Below, piece after piece: positions 44,301 through 52,396 of a DNA stretch of 64,000 bases. The stretch's first letter is position 1. Each line of letters begins with the position of its first letter. Below the pieces are notes generated by a model. That model saw only the letters and a program-made list of their open reading frames with translations. It made no database searches and was not told the DNA's origin. The DNA comes from Blautia luti (lineage in GTDB: Bacteria > Bacillota > Clostridia > Lachnospirales > Lachnospiraceae): assembly GCF_033096465.1 (NCBI RefSeq), contig NZ_AP028156.1, positions 3,614,501 through 3,678,500 on the forward strand, in the 5' to 3' direction. Position numbers and translations under genes: made by a program.

Positions 44301-45151
44301 GCAGCCATATTTTCCTCTTTTGCAGTTTCAGCATCCAGAGCTTCTCCTGCATAAAGTCTGTCATAATCTGCATTCTTTAATGTCATAATCGCATTGATCT
44401 GTCCATCTTCCACATATAAAGTGCAGGCCTCTACCGGCAGACCGCTGTCTGCACGTACATTGGCTGTATAAGTACCAGTTTCCAGCACGTCCGGAGCTGG
44501 TGTCACAACAGGGATTGTAGTCAGTTTAATATGAATCGTATATATAATATCATGCACCATTGTCATGGCAGTGGTTGTTCCGGTAATCTCCATATCCTGA
44601 TTCAGGACAGCCGGAACTTCAAAAACAGACCCTTCATAAGAAGTTCCGGTAATCGGAAGATATTCATTATCTCCAACTACCAGTTTCGTATACTTGGAAC
44701 TGCTGAATACAACAGTGGCATAAATTTTTCCTCTTTCAACCTTTACTTCCGGACAGGTGATCGTTGTTTTTCCAGATCCTCCTTTGAACGAAAATTCTTC
44801 CGGCGTATAAGTTCCATCCTGATACTGATCTTCAGATGCACCTGCTGCTGAAATCTCTGCTTCTGTCAGAACATCATCTTCGGAATCTGTAAACTGTACA
44901 TCTTCCTGCAGTTCATCTGTCTGTTCTCCATCTGAAAACTCATAGTTATCGTTTCCGTTGTCCTGTGATGTTTCTTGTGAAAACATACTCAGCTCGTCTT
45001 CTGCCAACTCCTGCTCAGATGTCTCCGGAGTATGATCCGTAATCTCAGTTTCCCCATCTGAGAAGACATCAGCGCCCCACACTGGTGAAATTCCAGTTAC
45101 TGTCATGGTTGCGGATAACATCAGTGCCAGAAAAGCTTTTGATCTTTTCAT
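41381..45151 (-). CDS. Giant surface protein with a DUF4430-like domain and Big_2 repeats under a cobalamin riboswitch
   Basis: A 1256-residue exported protein starting at MKRSKAFLALMLSATM, where AGGAGG lies 9 bases upstream. Order: signal peptide; acidic linker (to about 95); two similar beta modules starting DGTYTPEEFSF and ETGTYTANVRADSG (about 100-330); a further beta region; three carboxypeptidase-regulatory-like modules (about 500-740, for example DAAITVTDSTKNEVTS); a helical bundle (about 740-805); a DUF4430-like domain (about 805-935, KVAVIDAMADIH to VNGKWVGNDPRMCALKEGD); a Pro/Thr linker (about 1040-1088); two Big_2 domains (1088-1256, TAKKAGQAVITV). DUF4430 is related to the cobalamin-binding beta domain of transcobalamin. 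With the riboswitch upstream, surface corrinoid capture is the natural hypothesis. Confidence 0.82.
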   Translation of the reverse strand: MKRSKAFLALMLSATMTVTGISPVWGADVFSDGETEITDHTPETSEQELAEDELSMFSQETSQDNGNDNYEFSDGEQTDELQEDVQFTDSEDDVLTEAEISAAGASEDQYQDGTYTPEEFSFKGGSGKTTITCPEVKVERGKIYATVVFSSSKYTKLVVGDNEYLPITGTSYEGSVFEVPAVLNQDMEITGTTTAMTMVHDIIYTIHIKLTTIPVVTPAPDVLETGTYTANVRADSGLPVEACTLYVEDGQINAIMTLKNADYDRLYAGEALDAETAKEENMAAYIPSEDGAKHIFWSVPVEKLDSLFEIAARRSDDKVWTDHYAKIVASSVQKVSDEVQKPDEKAEALKYLYRNYVDAGITTTSGIERKDDTYIVSYYDAKKYAVSSIKLNRPNVKEYKSGWFFSDWSAFRSTVKQEPAKKQTYYLDQTKRTEEQTFTATLKLYDPSVEDAAINDNTAEALAEHTYTFEVKPQTNSCQVVFQAVNSKNGEVIPDAAITVTDSTKNEVTSSENGYTLIPGKKYTVTASRDGYIAAGTKGTAVLSQSFTAAFDETVNLSLTAEADSKHKITFSIADAEGNPVEGADVTITGETPAEDGSYTLWDGVRYFYSAKAEDYRSVSGNFIPAQDENIAVTMTRLNHYQVTFKIRAKSGHQEPINPRMVSVTYKKGGETLTVSPSEDGVYEMVENNNYTYTYTADNYVETTISKPWTASGSELNVELEAVLSNETVKALLEGDIKDAKALYDEITEGDAPGQWPTGTKETLNKAITDAETALTDENGTDDTYKAARTALSSVITQIYADENAETAEITVLVNKEPGEAPQKMTMKVTSEDAAGIEITGAKKGNYDKGYETKKKVAVIDAMADIHKELFGEEYLSNPTGYLMCGLKGAGIGILLGQKSYKNMVAFRVNGKWVGNDPRMCALKEGDILSVFSATSSENPVYLQFTDNSVSVEQNQDFTLTLTGDEYYMNTDVNKTQGRNEYSPAEGYEVTLVNTETEETVTASAKSDAEGKFTFNIPNTGNYVVKTVANESVPSMVLPYIEITVTPAPEPTETPVPEPTTTPEPQPTQTPAPSITPSATPSPTPTAKPPKKVPAKKLTVNTSVIYLKAKKTATIGTIVSPSNTTDKVTYKSSKKSVATVSSSGKITAKKAGQAVITVKAGKLTKKITVNVKKDTIKAKSLKFAKKSLTLKKGTVQFLSVSAEPKRATSARKWKSSNTKVVSVDQNGKITAKKAGTAKITVSVDGKKAVITIKVKK

Positions 45152-45256
45152 TTCAATACTTCCTCCTTTGAATTTTGAAATATACATATACTCCGCGATA
45201 AAGCTTTTCTTTCTTATGGATAAAAGCAGATAAAAAGGACAGCATTCAGGGCTAAA

Positions 45257-45292
45257 CAAAAAAGACCTGTTTTCGCACGAAAACAAGCCCTT
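45257..45292 (-). terminator. Riboswitch expression-platform terminator
   Basis: On the minus strand CTTGTTTTCG-tg-CGAAAACAGG is followed by TCTTTTTTG. It lies between the cobalamin aptamer and the surface-protein start, the expected position for transcription control. Confidence 0.88.
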
Positions 45293-45365
45293 TAATCCTA
45301 TTATATCCAGTTATTCATCCTTGACATAATTAATGAAAAAGCTTTCATCGGAAGCGTCTCATCAG

Positions 45366-45525
45366 ATATTTTCAGCAGGTTTCCTGGCTGACAGATCTTC
45401 GCTCTGCTGCACCTTCTCAGCAAAATGCCAATGGCACCTTCAGCATCACTCCCTGTTCACAGTGACCGGATCGCTCAGGACTCACACCTGATTCCCTTTT
45501 AACCTTTGGTAATATTTTTACAAAG
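45366..45525 (-). ncRNA. Cobalamin riboswitch
   Basis: Read on the minus strand, the conserved parts appear in order: AAAGGGAATCAGGTGTGAGT, CCTGAGCGATCCGGTCACTG, TGA and later GTCAGCCAGGAAACCTGCTG (the B12 box, about 45374-45393). Between them lie the variable stem GGTGCCATTGGCA and the CTGAGAAGGTGCAGCAGA region. The spacing and motifs fit the adenosylcobalamin class; the 5' boundary is approximate. It controls only the giant surface protein gene, which has no metabolic enzyme nearby. Confidence 0.93.
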
Positions 45526-45615
45526 GCACTGAAAACAATGTATTTATTTTTATTTTATCAACTATATTCCAAAAATCAAGCTTTATTTTCTATATTTTTG
45601 TCAAGGGATAATTAC

Positions 45616-45891
45616 TCATCCCAATCCATTTCTGTACATTTCACTGATCACAGCCTGGGCATGTTCTGATTCTTTCTTCTCAATAATCTGATTTCTGTCA
45701 CTGAGGATTGCCAGCATCTCATCTACCAGATCTTCGATCTTGGGATTCGTATATCTGTATAAATATCCCAGCATTCTCGTTGCTGTATAATCTGTATTCA
45801 TGTTTTTATAAGCAACTTCTGCGCAGAATTCTTTAGGATACCCTTTGCTTAGCAGAACTCTATATAGTTCCTTCGTTCTCTCTGATGCCAT
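45616..45891 (-). CDS. Conserved small hypothetical protein
   Basis: A 91-residue, mostly helical cytosolic protein with Tyr/Lys-rich surfaces (LYRVLLSKGYPKEFCAEVAY, YTATRMLGYLYRY). It has one Cys and no membrane segment. I do not recognise the family by function. An independent ribosome site and a plausible length argue that it is real. It is followed on the minus strand by the cobalamin riboswitch unit, without an obvious link. Confidence 0.65.
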   Translation of the reverse strand: MASERTKELYRVLLSKGYPKEFCAEVAYKNMNTDYTATRMLGYLYRYTNPKIEDLVDEMLAILSDRNQIIEKKESEHAQAVISEMYRNGLG

Positions 45892-45948
45892 AAATGTATC
45901 ACCCCGTCTGTCAGTTAACAGAGATTCTTAGTCGTTTCCTGATATAAA

Positions 45949-46161
45949 TCACAGTACATCTGCAATTACTTCTGATGCATCTTCCAACGCATCTAACGCC
46001 TCTGTCAAAGCATCCAATGTCCGTTCCTCTGTAGTATTCTCCTCATCGAACTCACTGATCATATCAGCCAGAGTATCCTTTATCTCTTCAATGCTGTTAA
46101 AGATCTTCTGTATTTTTTCCTTTTTCTCAGTCTGTATTTTAATATTTACTATTTTACTCAT
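45949..46161 (-). CDS. Small acidic coiled-coil protein, function unknown
   Basis: A 70-residue protein with a basic N-terminal third (KIVNIKIQTEKKEKIQKI) and an acidic helical remainder with heptad-like Leu/Ile spacing (LDALTEALDALEDASEVIAD). It is probably a short helical hairpin. It lies 57 bases upstream of the 91-residue gene and may be cotranscribed with it. A GGGAG site precedes the ATG. Confidence 0.6.
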   Translation of the reverse strand: MSKIVNIKIQTEKKEKIQKIFNSIEEIKDTLADMISEFDEENTTEERTLDALTEALDALEDASEVIADVL

Positions 46162-46255
46162 CTGATTTTCTCCCTGTTTTTTTATGCTTCTTAAGAAGAT
46201 TTACCAAGCCTTCCCGAATACATGCAGCCTCTGCAAAGACATACGAGCTCTTTGG

Positions 46256-46795
46256 TTATAGCATACTTTTAATCTCCCTGATTACACTTTCCCCCGTCAA
46301 TGGCTTTGAAATATGTTTATTCATTCCTGCCTTTATGCTACGCTCCACATCATCCTGAAAAGCATTTGCAGACATGGCTACAATAGGGATCAGTTTTGCA
46401 TCAGGACGATCCATTGCCCGAATCTGTCTTGCTGCTTCCTGATGATAGCCCACAAGCCTGATCATATTGTCTGGGGATGGGACTCTCCTTCCTGTACATC
46501 GTATATAAATGACTCCCTTTACAGGATGCATGTAACGGTAAACAGCTTCTGATTCATGACTTTTCAGTTCTTCCATGTAATCCCAAAAGCACTCCCTTTC
46601 CTGCGGATAAATATGTTCTGCCACATACTCCATGCATTTTTCCGGAGACAGGTCTTCTGTAATTCCAAACAGTTCATTTGTGATCTCATCCGTGTACAGT
46701 CTTGTCTTTTTTCCTTCTTCAGACTCTACTTTCCAGAATCCGGAATTTCCTGCCTGAAAGTATGCCTGTATGTCCTCATTGTTCAACTTTTTCAT
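46256..46795 (-). pseudogene. Internally deleted hybrid histidine kinase remnant (PAS + end of receiver)
   Basis: A 179-codon open frame whose first 125 residues look like a PAS sensor region (AYFQAGNSGFWKVESEEGKK to GVIYIRCTGRRV), then jump directly into the last third of a receiver domain: ARQIRAMDRPDAKLIPIVAM, ANAFQDDVERSIKAGMNKHI and SKPLTGESVI. The kinase core, ATPase domain and the phospho-Asp half of the receiver are all missing. The receiver end closely resembles that of the intact hybrid kinase at 52.4-54.4 kb. The frame is intact across the junction, so a short protein could still be made, but it cannot phosphorylate. Confidence 0.75.
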
Positions 46796-46935
46796 AAGCC
46801 TGTCCCTCACATATATTATTTTTAGATACACAGATACATGTATCTTGCTACCTGTTTCAACTAACAGGCTTTATAACTGATCTTTTCCCATGTTAACTCT
46901 GTATAAAAAACTATTTTGATTATAAAATAAACGTT

Positions 46936-47955
46936 CACCAGTTTACAACTTTATAAATGGTAGACTTGCTGGCAAATCAGCTGTTTTAGAGCCTTTGCCA
47001 TAGCATTTGATTTTATATGTGTTTCAATATTTTGCACGAAAGTAGCAAAAAATATCTGGCTGCGAATGCCCTGACTTAATTCAAAACGAAATTCCTGTAC
47101 ACTCTTTGTTCGGTATTCAGAGAAATGTTCGTTCCGATAGGGCAGAATCTTCATGGCACAGTAACTGATATTGATCAGGTTGACCAGCATTTCAATCCCT
47201 TTGCAGCTTCGCGCCATATAGTTGCAGAAAGACCAGAAAGTTTTCTGCTCATAGTAGCTTACTTCAATATTCCACCGAAATGAGTACAAAAACAGCGGAA
47301 TGTATTTCATACGGTCACTTCCGGTCTGGTTCAGTGGCGCTTTTTTCTGCCACATACGATAACCAAGGGGAACGGAAAGATAAGATACCTTATCCCCATT
47401 CCAGACGGGTACGCAGAGCATGACACTTACAAAGCAGTGTCCATTCAGGTAGTTGGAACCGTTGTGTGCGGCATGGTCAAACAGTTTTGAAACATTTTCA
47501 AATTTTGTGCCAAATTGGGATACCATTGTATCATCCACACACAGAAATACCGGCTACGTCTGCAAGGAATCCAGTATCAGCTTCAAAGCAATCCTGACAG
47601 TGGTATTCATAAATCTGGAATAATCAACCTTTGCATAGGAACATGCATAATAAAATACATTCAGTTATTTCTCCGTTATTCCGAATAAAAAATGTTCATA
47701 CAGAAACCGGATGGAATGCGCCGATTCCAATGCCAGTATGGATAGTAACTGCAGAAACAGAGTATCTGCTGTCGGAACAGAAAAAGTTTCAAAATAAGTC
47801 AAAAAATATTTATGAAGTCTACCAATCAGTGTTTTTTCGTTGTATAATGCTTTTTGTCGTACAGGGTCGCTTTCCTTTGTAATGTTTTTCACAAACTCAT
47901 TATACATCAGAAAGTCCTGTACGATATTTTTTTATGAAAAAGTTGTAAAGTGGTG
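46936..47955. mobile_element. Decayed insertion sequence with 17-bp terminal inverted repeats
   Basis: CACCAGTTTACAACTTT (46936-46952) and AAAGTTGTAAAGTGGTG (47939-47955) are inverted with one mismatch and bracket a 1,020-bp segment holding a single transposase frame. No clear target duplication is seen. The transposase has two stop codons, so the copy is inactive. Confidence 0.75.
46951..47907 (-). pseudogene. DDE transposase pseudogene (IS4-like)
   Basis: One continuous frame of about 319 codons from MYNEFVKNITKESDPVRQ to a C-terminal LKQLICQQVYHL, interrupted in frame by TAA at 47665-47667 and TAG at 47554-47556. The first catalytic Asp region reads VFLCVDDTMVSQFGTKF just after the TAG, and the RWNIEVSYYEQKTFWSF segment carries the late Glu of DDE enzymes. 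Both nonsense codons lie upstream of, or beside, the catalytic core, so no active enzyme can be made. It fills the IS between its inverted repeats. Confidence 0.78.
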
Positions 47956-48281
47956 TAGCCATAATATCTTAGCAATAAAAATCCCGATTGAGCTTGCCCT
48001 TATTGTTTCCCTTGTGTTATATCGTCCCACCAGTGTTTACGAACTCTGATAAGGGCAAATACAAGGGCAAGAAAATCCTATAAAACAGTATAACACAAAA
48101 TAAAAGTGACATGGTGAACTGATTGAAATGCTTCTAATTTTTGTCGCAAATAATTGATTAAACAATAAGGAGCATTCCTGTAATTCATTAAAAGCGCCAA
48201 TTGAATAAAAAAAACCTCAAGGTAAGATTGAGTTGCATCTTGGCGGATGTAAACAAAACAATCAAACACCGGAGGTTCCAA
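47956..48281. other. Intergenic remnant between the IS and the IS110 stub
   Basis: This 326-bp stretch is AT-rich and holds no convincing gene. Its last 60 bases belong to the 5' flank of the IS110-type gene, including a GGAGG ribosome site at 48271-48275. Confidence 0.4.
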
Positions 48282-48392
48282 ATGAATTATACACAGAATG
48301 AAAAGATTGAGCAAGTAACAGATTCAACAATAGTTGTCGGAGTTGATATCGGAAGCCAGATACATTATGTTTGTATTTACTTCACACTTTAA
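48282..48392 (+). pseudogene. IS110-family transposase stub
   Basis: An ATG with an excellent GGAGG site opens a 36-codon frame, MNYTQNEKIEQVTDSTIVV then GVDIGSQIHY, which is the typical N-terminus of IS110-family (DEDD) transposases, including the first catalytic Asp in GVDIG. The family likeness ends after SQIHY and the frame stops a few codons later. The rest of the gene (about 370 codons) is absent, so this is the left stub of a deleted element. Confidence 0.75.
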
Positions 48393-48585
48393 AAGACATA
48401 AAATTTACGGATATAGAAGAATAGGGCTTCATGCCGGTATATGAACGTCAGGAAATCACTGATGATCTCCATGAAACCTGCGGATTCAGAACGGACTATC
48501 AATTCATAACAAAACGGAAAATGAAAGGAATTCAGAAAAAAGTAAGCGGAGATAAAACACTACTATATTTCGTGTATGCAGATAA

Positions 48586-48634
48586 AAGTGCCACACCCCT
48601 TGTATTTACAGGGATTGTGGCACTTTTTTAACTA
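48586..48634. terminator. Strong bidirectional terminator downstream of the second MATE gene
   Basis: AAAAGTGCCACA pairs with TGTGGCACTTTTTT, and CCTTGT with ACAGG inside. It lies 57 bases after the MATE stop on the minus strand. The 298-bp gap 48393-48690 otherwise holds no convincing gene. Confidence 0.85.
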
Positions 48635-48690
48635 ATCAACTGTCAAATATGAAATTATATAGAGAAACGGCTGTTTTGTCAAATTATATA

Positions 48691-50031
48691 TCAAATTGAA
48701 TCCACCTTATCAATCGGCCATAATTTTCTGAGTGCCGCATAAGAAATCAAAAAGTTTGCGAGCCATCCAGCCGGTACAGCAAGCCAGACAAATGCAATAC
48801 CAAAACGAGGGGCACAGATTAAGGCAACTGACAATCTTATTGCAAGATTTACCATATTTGCAATAAGAAATGGCCGCATGATTCCAAGCCCACGAAGGAC
48901 TCCATCTGTTGCCATCTTGATACCCATGAAAATGAAAAAGTAGCCTAGCCATCTCATATAATCCCCTGATACCTGATAAGCTAAAGCAGTTCCGTCTTTT
49001 CCTAAGAATAACGAAGAAATTTGCGTATGCAATGTCTCAATAACTATAAAAGCAAGAACTGCAAAACATAAATCTAACACCAGTGCAGCATGATATCCTT
49101 TTTTGATACGTTCGATTTTCTTTGCACCAAGATTTTGGGAAACATACGGTGAAACTGCATTTCCAATAGATATAAATATCAGTGAAAATACATTCTCTAC
49201 TCTCATCGTTGCCGAATAACCCGCTAGTGCCTGTGTACCAAATGGATTTACAACCGCCTGTACAATCATCATCCCAATTGACACTGTAGACTGCTGAAGA
49301 ACCGAAGGTACAGCAATTCGAAGCATTGAACGTAACTCCTGCCCGTCAAACCAGCTAAAGTGACTTTTATATCGACGCATCCGACTAAAGAAAATCAAAA
49401 GTGAAAATACTGCAGAAATTCCTTGTGCAATAAGAGTCGCAAGGGCTGCACCAAACACACCAAGACCAAGTCCAGCCACCATCCAAAGGTCCATAAATAT
49501 ATTTAAAACCGAAGAAAATATTAAAAGACCTAACGGAATCTTTGATTCGCCGATTGAAGTGAACATCGTTGAAAGGATATTGTACATAAACAGAAACGGA
49601 AATCCCACAAAATAAACTCGAAGGTACAGTACCGCTTCATCCAATATATCAGCAGGTGTCTGTAATAAACTCATCATTGGATGGGAAAAGCAAAATCCAA
49701 ACAGACCCAGAAGTATACTTAGAATCAGAAAACTAATTAATGATGTCGACACAATCGTTTTCATTTTGCTATAATCCCGGGCACCAAAATAACGGCTTAC
49801 AAGAACCCCTGCACCTACACCTGCACCCAATGCTATACAAATGAATACATTCGTAAGTGCGGCGCAGGCACCAACTGCAGCAAGTGCAGATGAGCCAACA
49901 AACTGACCAACAATAATAGAATCAGCCATATTATATACTTGTTGAAAAAAACTGCCTAGAATCATAGGCATTGCAAAAACAGTCAGCGCTTTAAGAGGCG
50001 CATCTGTAATTAAATATTCATCTTTTGACAT
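48691..50031 (-). CDS. MATE-family efflux transporter (second of two)
   Basis: A 446-residue transporter with twelve membrane segments: PLKALTVFAMPMILGSFFQQ with VYNMADSIIVGQFVGSSALA at the start (the MATE signature) and the second-half GNAVSPYVSQNLGAKKIERI (about 280). Closest in feel to the MepA/DinF-like group of Firmicutes pumps. It is an intact gene surrounded by mobile-element debris, so it may have arrived with that DNA. Substrate unknown. Confidence 0.92.
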   Translation of the reverse strand: MSKDEYLITDAPLKALTVFAMPMILGSFFQQVYNMADSIIVGQFVGSSALAAVGACAALTNVFICIALGAGVGAGVLVSRYFGARDYSKMKTIVSTSLISFLILSILLGLFGFCFSHPMMSLLQTPADILDEAVLYLRVYFVGFPFLFMYNILSTMFTSIGESKIPLGLLIFSSVLNIFMDLWMVAGLGLGVFGAALATLIAQGISAVFSLLIFFSRMRRYKSHFSWFDGQELRSMLRIAVPSVLQQSTVSIGMMIVQAVVNPFGTQALAGYSATMRVENVFSLIFISIGNAVSPYVSQNLGAKKIERIKKGYHAALVLDLCFAVLAFIVIETLHTQISSLFLGKDGTALAYQVSGDYMRWLGYFFIFMGIKMATDGVLRGLGIMRPFLIANMVNLAIRLSVALICAPRFGIAFVWLAVPAGWLANFLISYAALRKLWPIDKVDSI

Positions 50032-50438
50032 TGTCTTATTTTCCTTCTATAGAGATTTATTTTATATCTTTAAAACACAAAATGCAAATGTTGTTATGAT
50101 CAATCAACATTTTCTGATAAATTGATTATAACATGTATTATCCTTTTTTCATAATAAAAGGTTTTATACTAATTCTTTTCTAATTCTTTTTCTAAATTTA
50201 TAAACATAAACAAGGCTCAAAAGGGCACTTTCCCTTATGAGCCTATACACTTTATCATCTAACGTATTTTGCTTTCATTTTTCCATGTCTACACATGGCA
50301 TTTTTCTCTTAAATCGCGTTCTATGATGGTTCTTTCATCTTGCTGATATCCTTTGCTTGCATTTTTCTTGAAGTACTATAGGGCGGAACCAGTTTTAAAG
50401 ATAATCGTCTCTTTTTCACACTTTAACCTTCGTATATT
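50032..50438. other. Gap with small hairpins upstream of the MATE gene
   Basis: A 407-bp stretch without a gene. AGGCTCA-AAAGGG and CCCTTA-TGAGCCT form a hairpin (50213-50244), and CCATGT-ct-ACATGG another at about 50283-50298. Otherwise nothing is recognised. Confidence 0.4.
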
Positions 50439-51740
50439 CTACCCTCGCTTTCTTTCTAGTTCCTGATCCAGGTACTTTGGTATCGGCTTTCCGGATCGGC
50501 GAGCAATAGCAATCTGTTTCTGATCGATTGTAATGCCATCTTCTTTGACCATTGCCATATTCATAAATAAATGTTGTTTTCCAGGTGTGTCTTCATCCAC
50601 GTGGTAAATCGCATAGCGGTCACCATTACCTCTGAACATTTCTTCCTCTAGGGTATAATCATACTTAAATGGGTACATAGCCCTATCAACTCTCTCCGAA
50701 ATATCCGTTCCTTCTGTAATCGTGTCTTCCAGCCAGTTTTGGATATCTCCCCATGATTCAAACTGTAGATAGCCGGCAATTTCATGCGTCCCATCCGGTG
50801 CCAGTTCAATATGTCCCGGTTTACTTTCCTGATAATCATAACGGTATCCGGCTGCTTCCAGTGCATCTACCAAAATGCCATATTTTTCATGTAATTCCGT
50901 TTGCTGTTTTTCTTCAAGAATGATTTCCAATTCTTCTGTAAGCTGATTAATCATTTCACCAGCTGTCTTGCGGATCACATCCATAGATGCTTTCATTTCC
51001 TTCATTTCCCGGCTGCTACTCCAACCTGCAATGTAAGGAAAACTATAATCCGATGTATCCAAACCAAAGGAAGAGCACACACAGTAAGCAACGGATTCTG
51101 CTTCAACCTCTTTTGTCAGTCGGTCTTTTTCTACACCAAGACTTTCCATGATCTCCCTGTCATGCAGTTTTACATGGGCGGTTTCATGAATAGCAGTCTT
51201 TAAGGTCTAGCTTTCACTGAGTCCTTTTTTTATCACGATTTCCTTGTCTGCATTGTGATAATATCCATTGGCATTGCCCTCGATCTCATCGAATCGTATC
51301 GGCACTGGGGATATTTTTTGGATAGCCTGCATGAAAGAATCAAAATCCTGTACAGCTGCAGTCAGTAATTCTGGTGCCAGTGTCTGGATTGGTTCCCATG
51401 ATCGGTCGCTGATTTTCATCCAGGACTTTTTTTTCCTTCATTTTCTTATATGGTGCTGGTGCGATAATTGTAATTCCTTTTTCACCTTTCATGACCTGTC
51501 TACCCATGGACTGCCAGTTTTTGTAGCTGGTAACAAGTGTGGCATCCGGTCGCTGCATGGCGATCAGCATTGTATTATTAAAAGAATAATTGTGAAACTT
51601 TGCCATGGTTTTAAGAAATTCCTGATAGCGGTTACTTGTAAAAAGCTCTTCCACACCGGATTCCAGTGACTGCATAATGCTGCCATATCTTTTCCCTGGA
51701 CCGGCAGTGGAATAGTAGTAGTTTTATTTTGTTCTGTCAT
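50439..51740 (-). pseudogene. ArdC-like antirestriction / ssDNA-binding protein, decayed
   Basis: Three consecutive frames together make an ICE-type ArdC protein of about 430 residues: the ATG at 51740 (MTEQNKTTTIPLPVQG, with AAAGGAG), a frameshift into SLESGVEELFTSNRYQEFLK (51340-51675 frame), a second frameshift near 51400 into ELLTAAVQDFDSFMQAIQKI, and an in-frame TAG at 51207-51209. Downstream of this stop come the zinc-protease motif HETAHVKLHD, EVEAESVAYCVCSSFGLDTS and a YodL-like end. The pattern matches ArdC/DUF1738 proteins of Tn1549-type conjugative elements. Two frameshifts and one nonsense codon make it a pseudogene. Confidence 0.8.
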
Positions 51741-51756
51741 AATACTCCTTTCCAAA

Positions 51757-51800
51757 AACGCCCCACGACATTGTGCTTATGCCGCAGGGTTTTTTATTAG
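51757..51800 (-). terminator. Hairpin and T-run in front of the ardC-like gene
   Basis: On the minus strand CCCTGCGGCAT-aagcaca-ATGTCGTGGGG pairs with wobbles and is followed by CGTTTTTGG just upstream of the ribosome site. This may be a leader attenuator. Confidence 0.4.
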
Positions 51801-51822
51801 TTGATGAGATGATTATTTTTTA

Positions 51823-52011
51823 TTAGAGTTCCATATCGTGCTTCTTTGTTTTCGGTTTCTGATCTGGCTGTTCTTTTCCTGCTTTCTCTGTTTTTGCAGC
51901 CTGTGCTTCTTTTTCTTTCTGACGTTCTGTGAATCTATCTGCCTTTTCAAAGACATGATCCTTTTGTCTAAATTTGATGTATCTCCCGGAAGTGTATAAT
52001 GAACATTCCAA
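51823..52011 (-). pseudogene. C-terminal fragment of an unidentified conjugative-element gene
   Basis: A 62-codon frame beginning with TTG, very rich in Lys, Glu and Gln (KADRFTERQKEKEAQAAKTE) and ending in KTKKHDMEL. Charged tails of this kind are found on relaxase or replication genes of Tn1549-like elements. No ribosome site supports an independent start, so it is probably a leftover of a longer gene. Confidence 0.4.
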
Positions 52012-52396
52012 TGATCATTTTCTGCTGAATTTACTCTTTATAATAAAAGTATCAAAATGAAAAAAATCACAGCAAATTTCAAATTATTTTATTTTTGTAC
52101 AATATCACTATAATTTGTCTCAGGGTAAAGAAACAAATGCACCTGTTATAGTGGCTCCGCCGTAGTTCCAACTTTTACATGGAATGAAAGGAAAAGGACA
52201 GCACAAAAAAGGAGAAACTGCACTGCCTTTCCTGGCCAGATACAGTTCCACCTCTTTGCATTCCTTTTTTGTTATTTAATGTATTCTTTTATTAACATCT
52301 GATCTTTTAGACAATGCTTAAATACTTTGTTATAAGGGATTCAGATACCGTCATTTTTTTCTCACTAATGATGCGATTTTCCTGGTGCTCAGGCAT
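52012..52396. other. Gap with no recognised feature
   Basis: 385 bp between the fragment above and the hybrid kinase. A GC-richer block (about 52130-52270) stands out against AT-rich flanks, but I see no gene, tRNA or clear terminator in it. Confidence 0.4.

Noticed and set aside
44968..44990. Fourth parS-like site (TGTTTCTTGTGAAAACA)
   Set aside because: One extra base breaks the dyad and the centre lacks CACGTG.
48431..48631. 66-codon plus-strand frame starting MPVYERQEITDD
   Set aside because: No ribosome site, no recognised family, and its last 15 codons are made of the terminator hairpin at 48586-48634. Its start may be a leftover of an insertion element.
52130..52290. Possible structured RNA or gene fragment
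   Set aside because: The minus-strand reading has no ribosome site, and no consistent fold or family was recognised.
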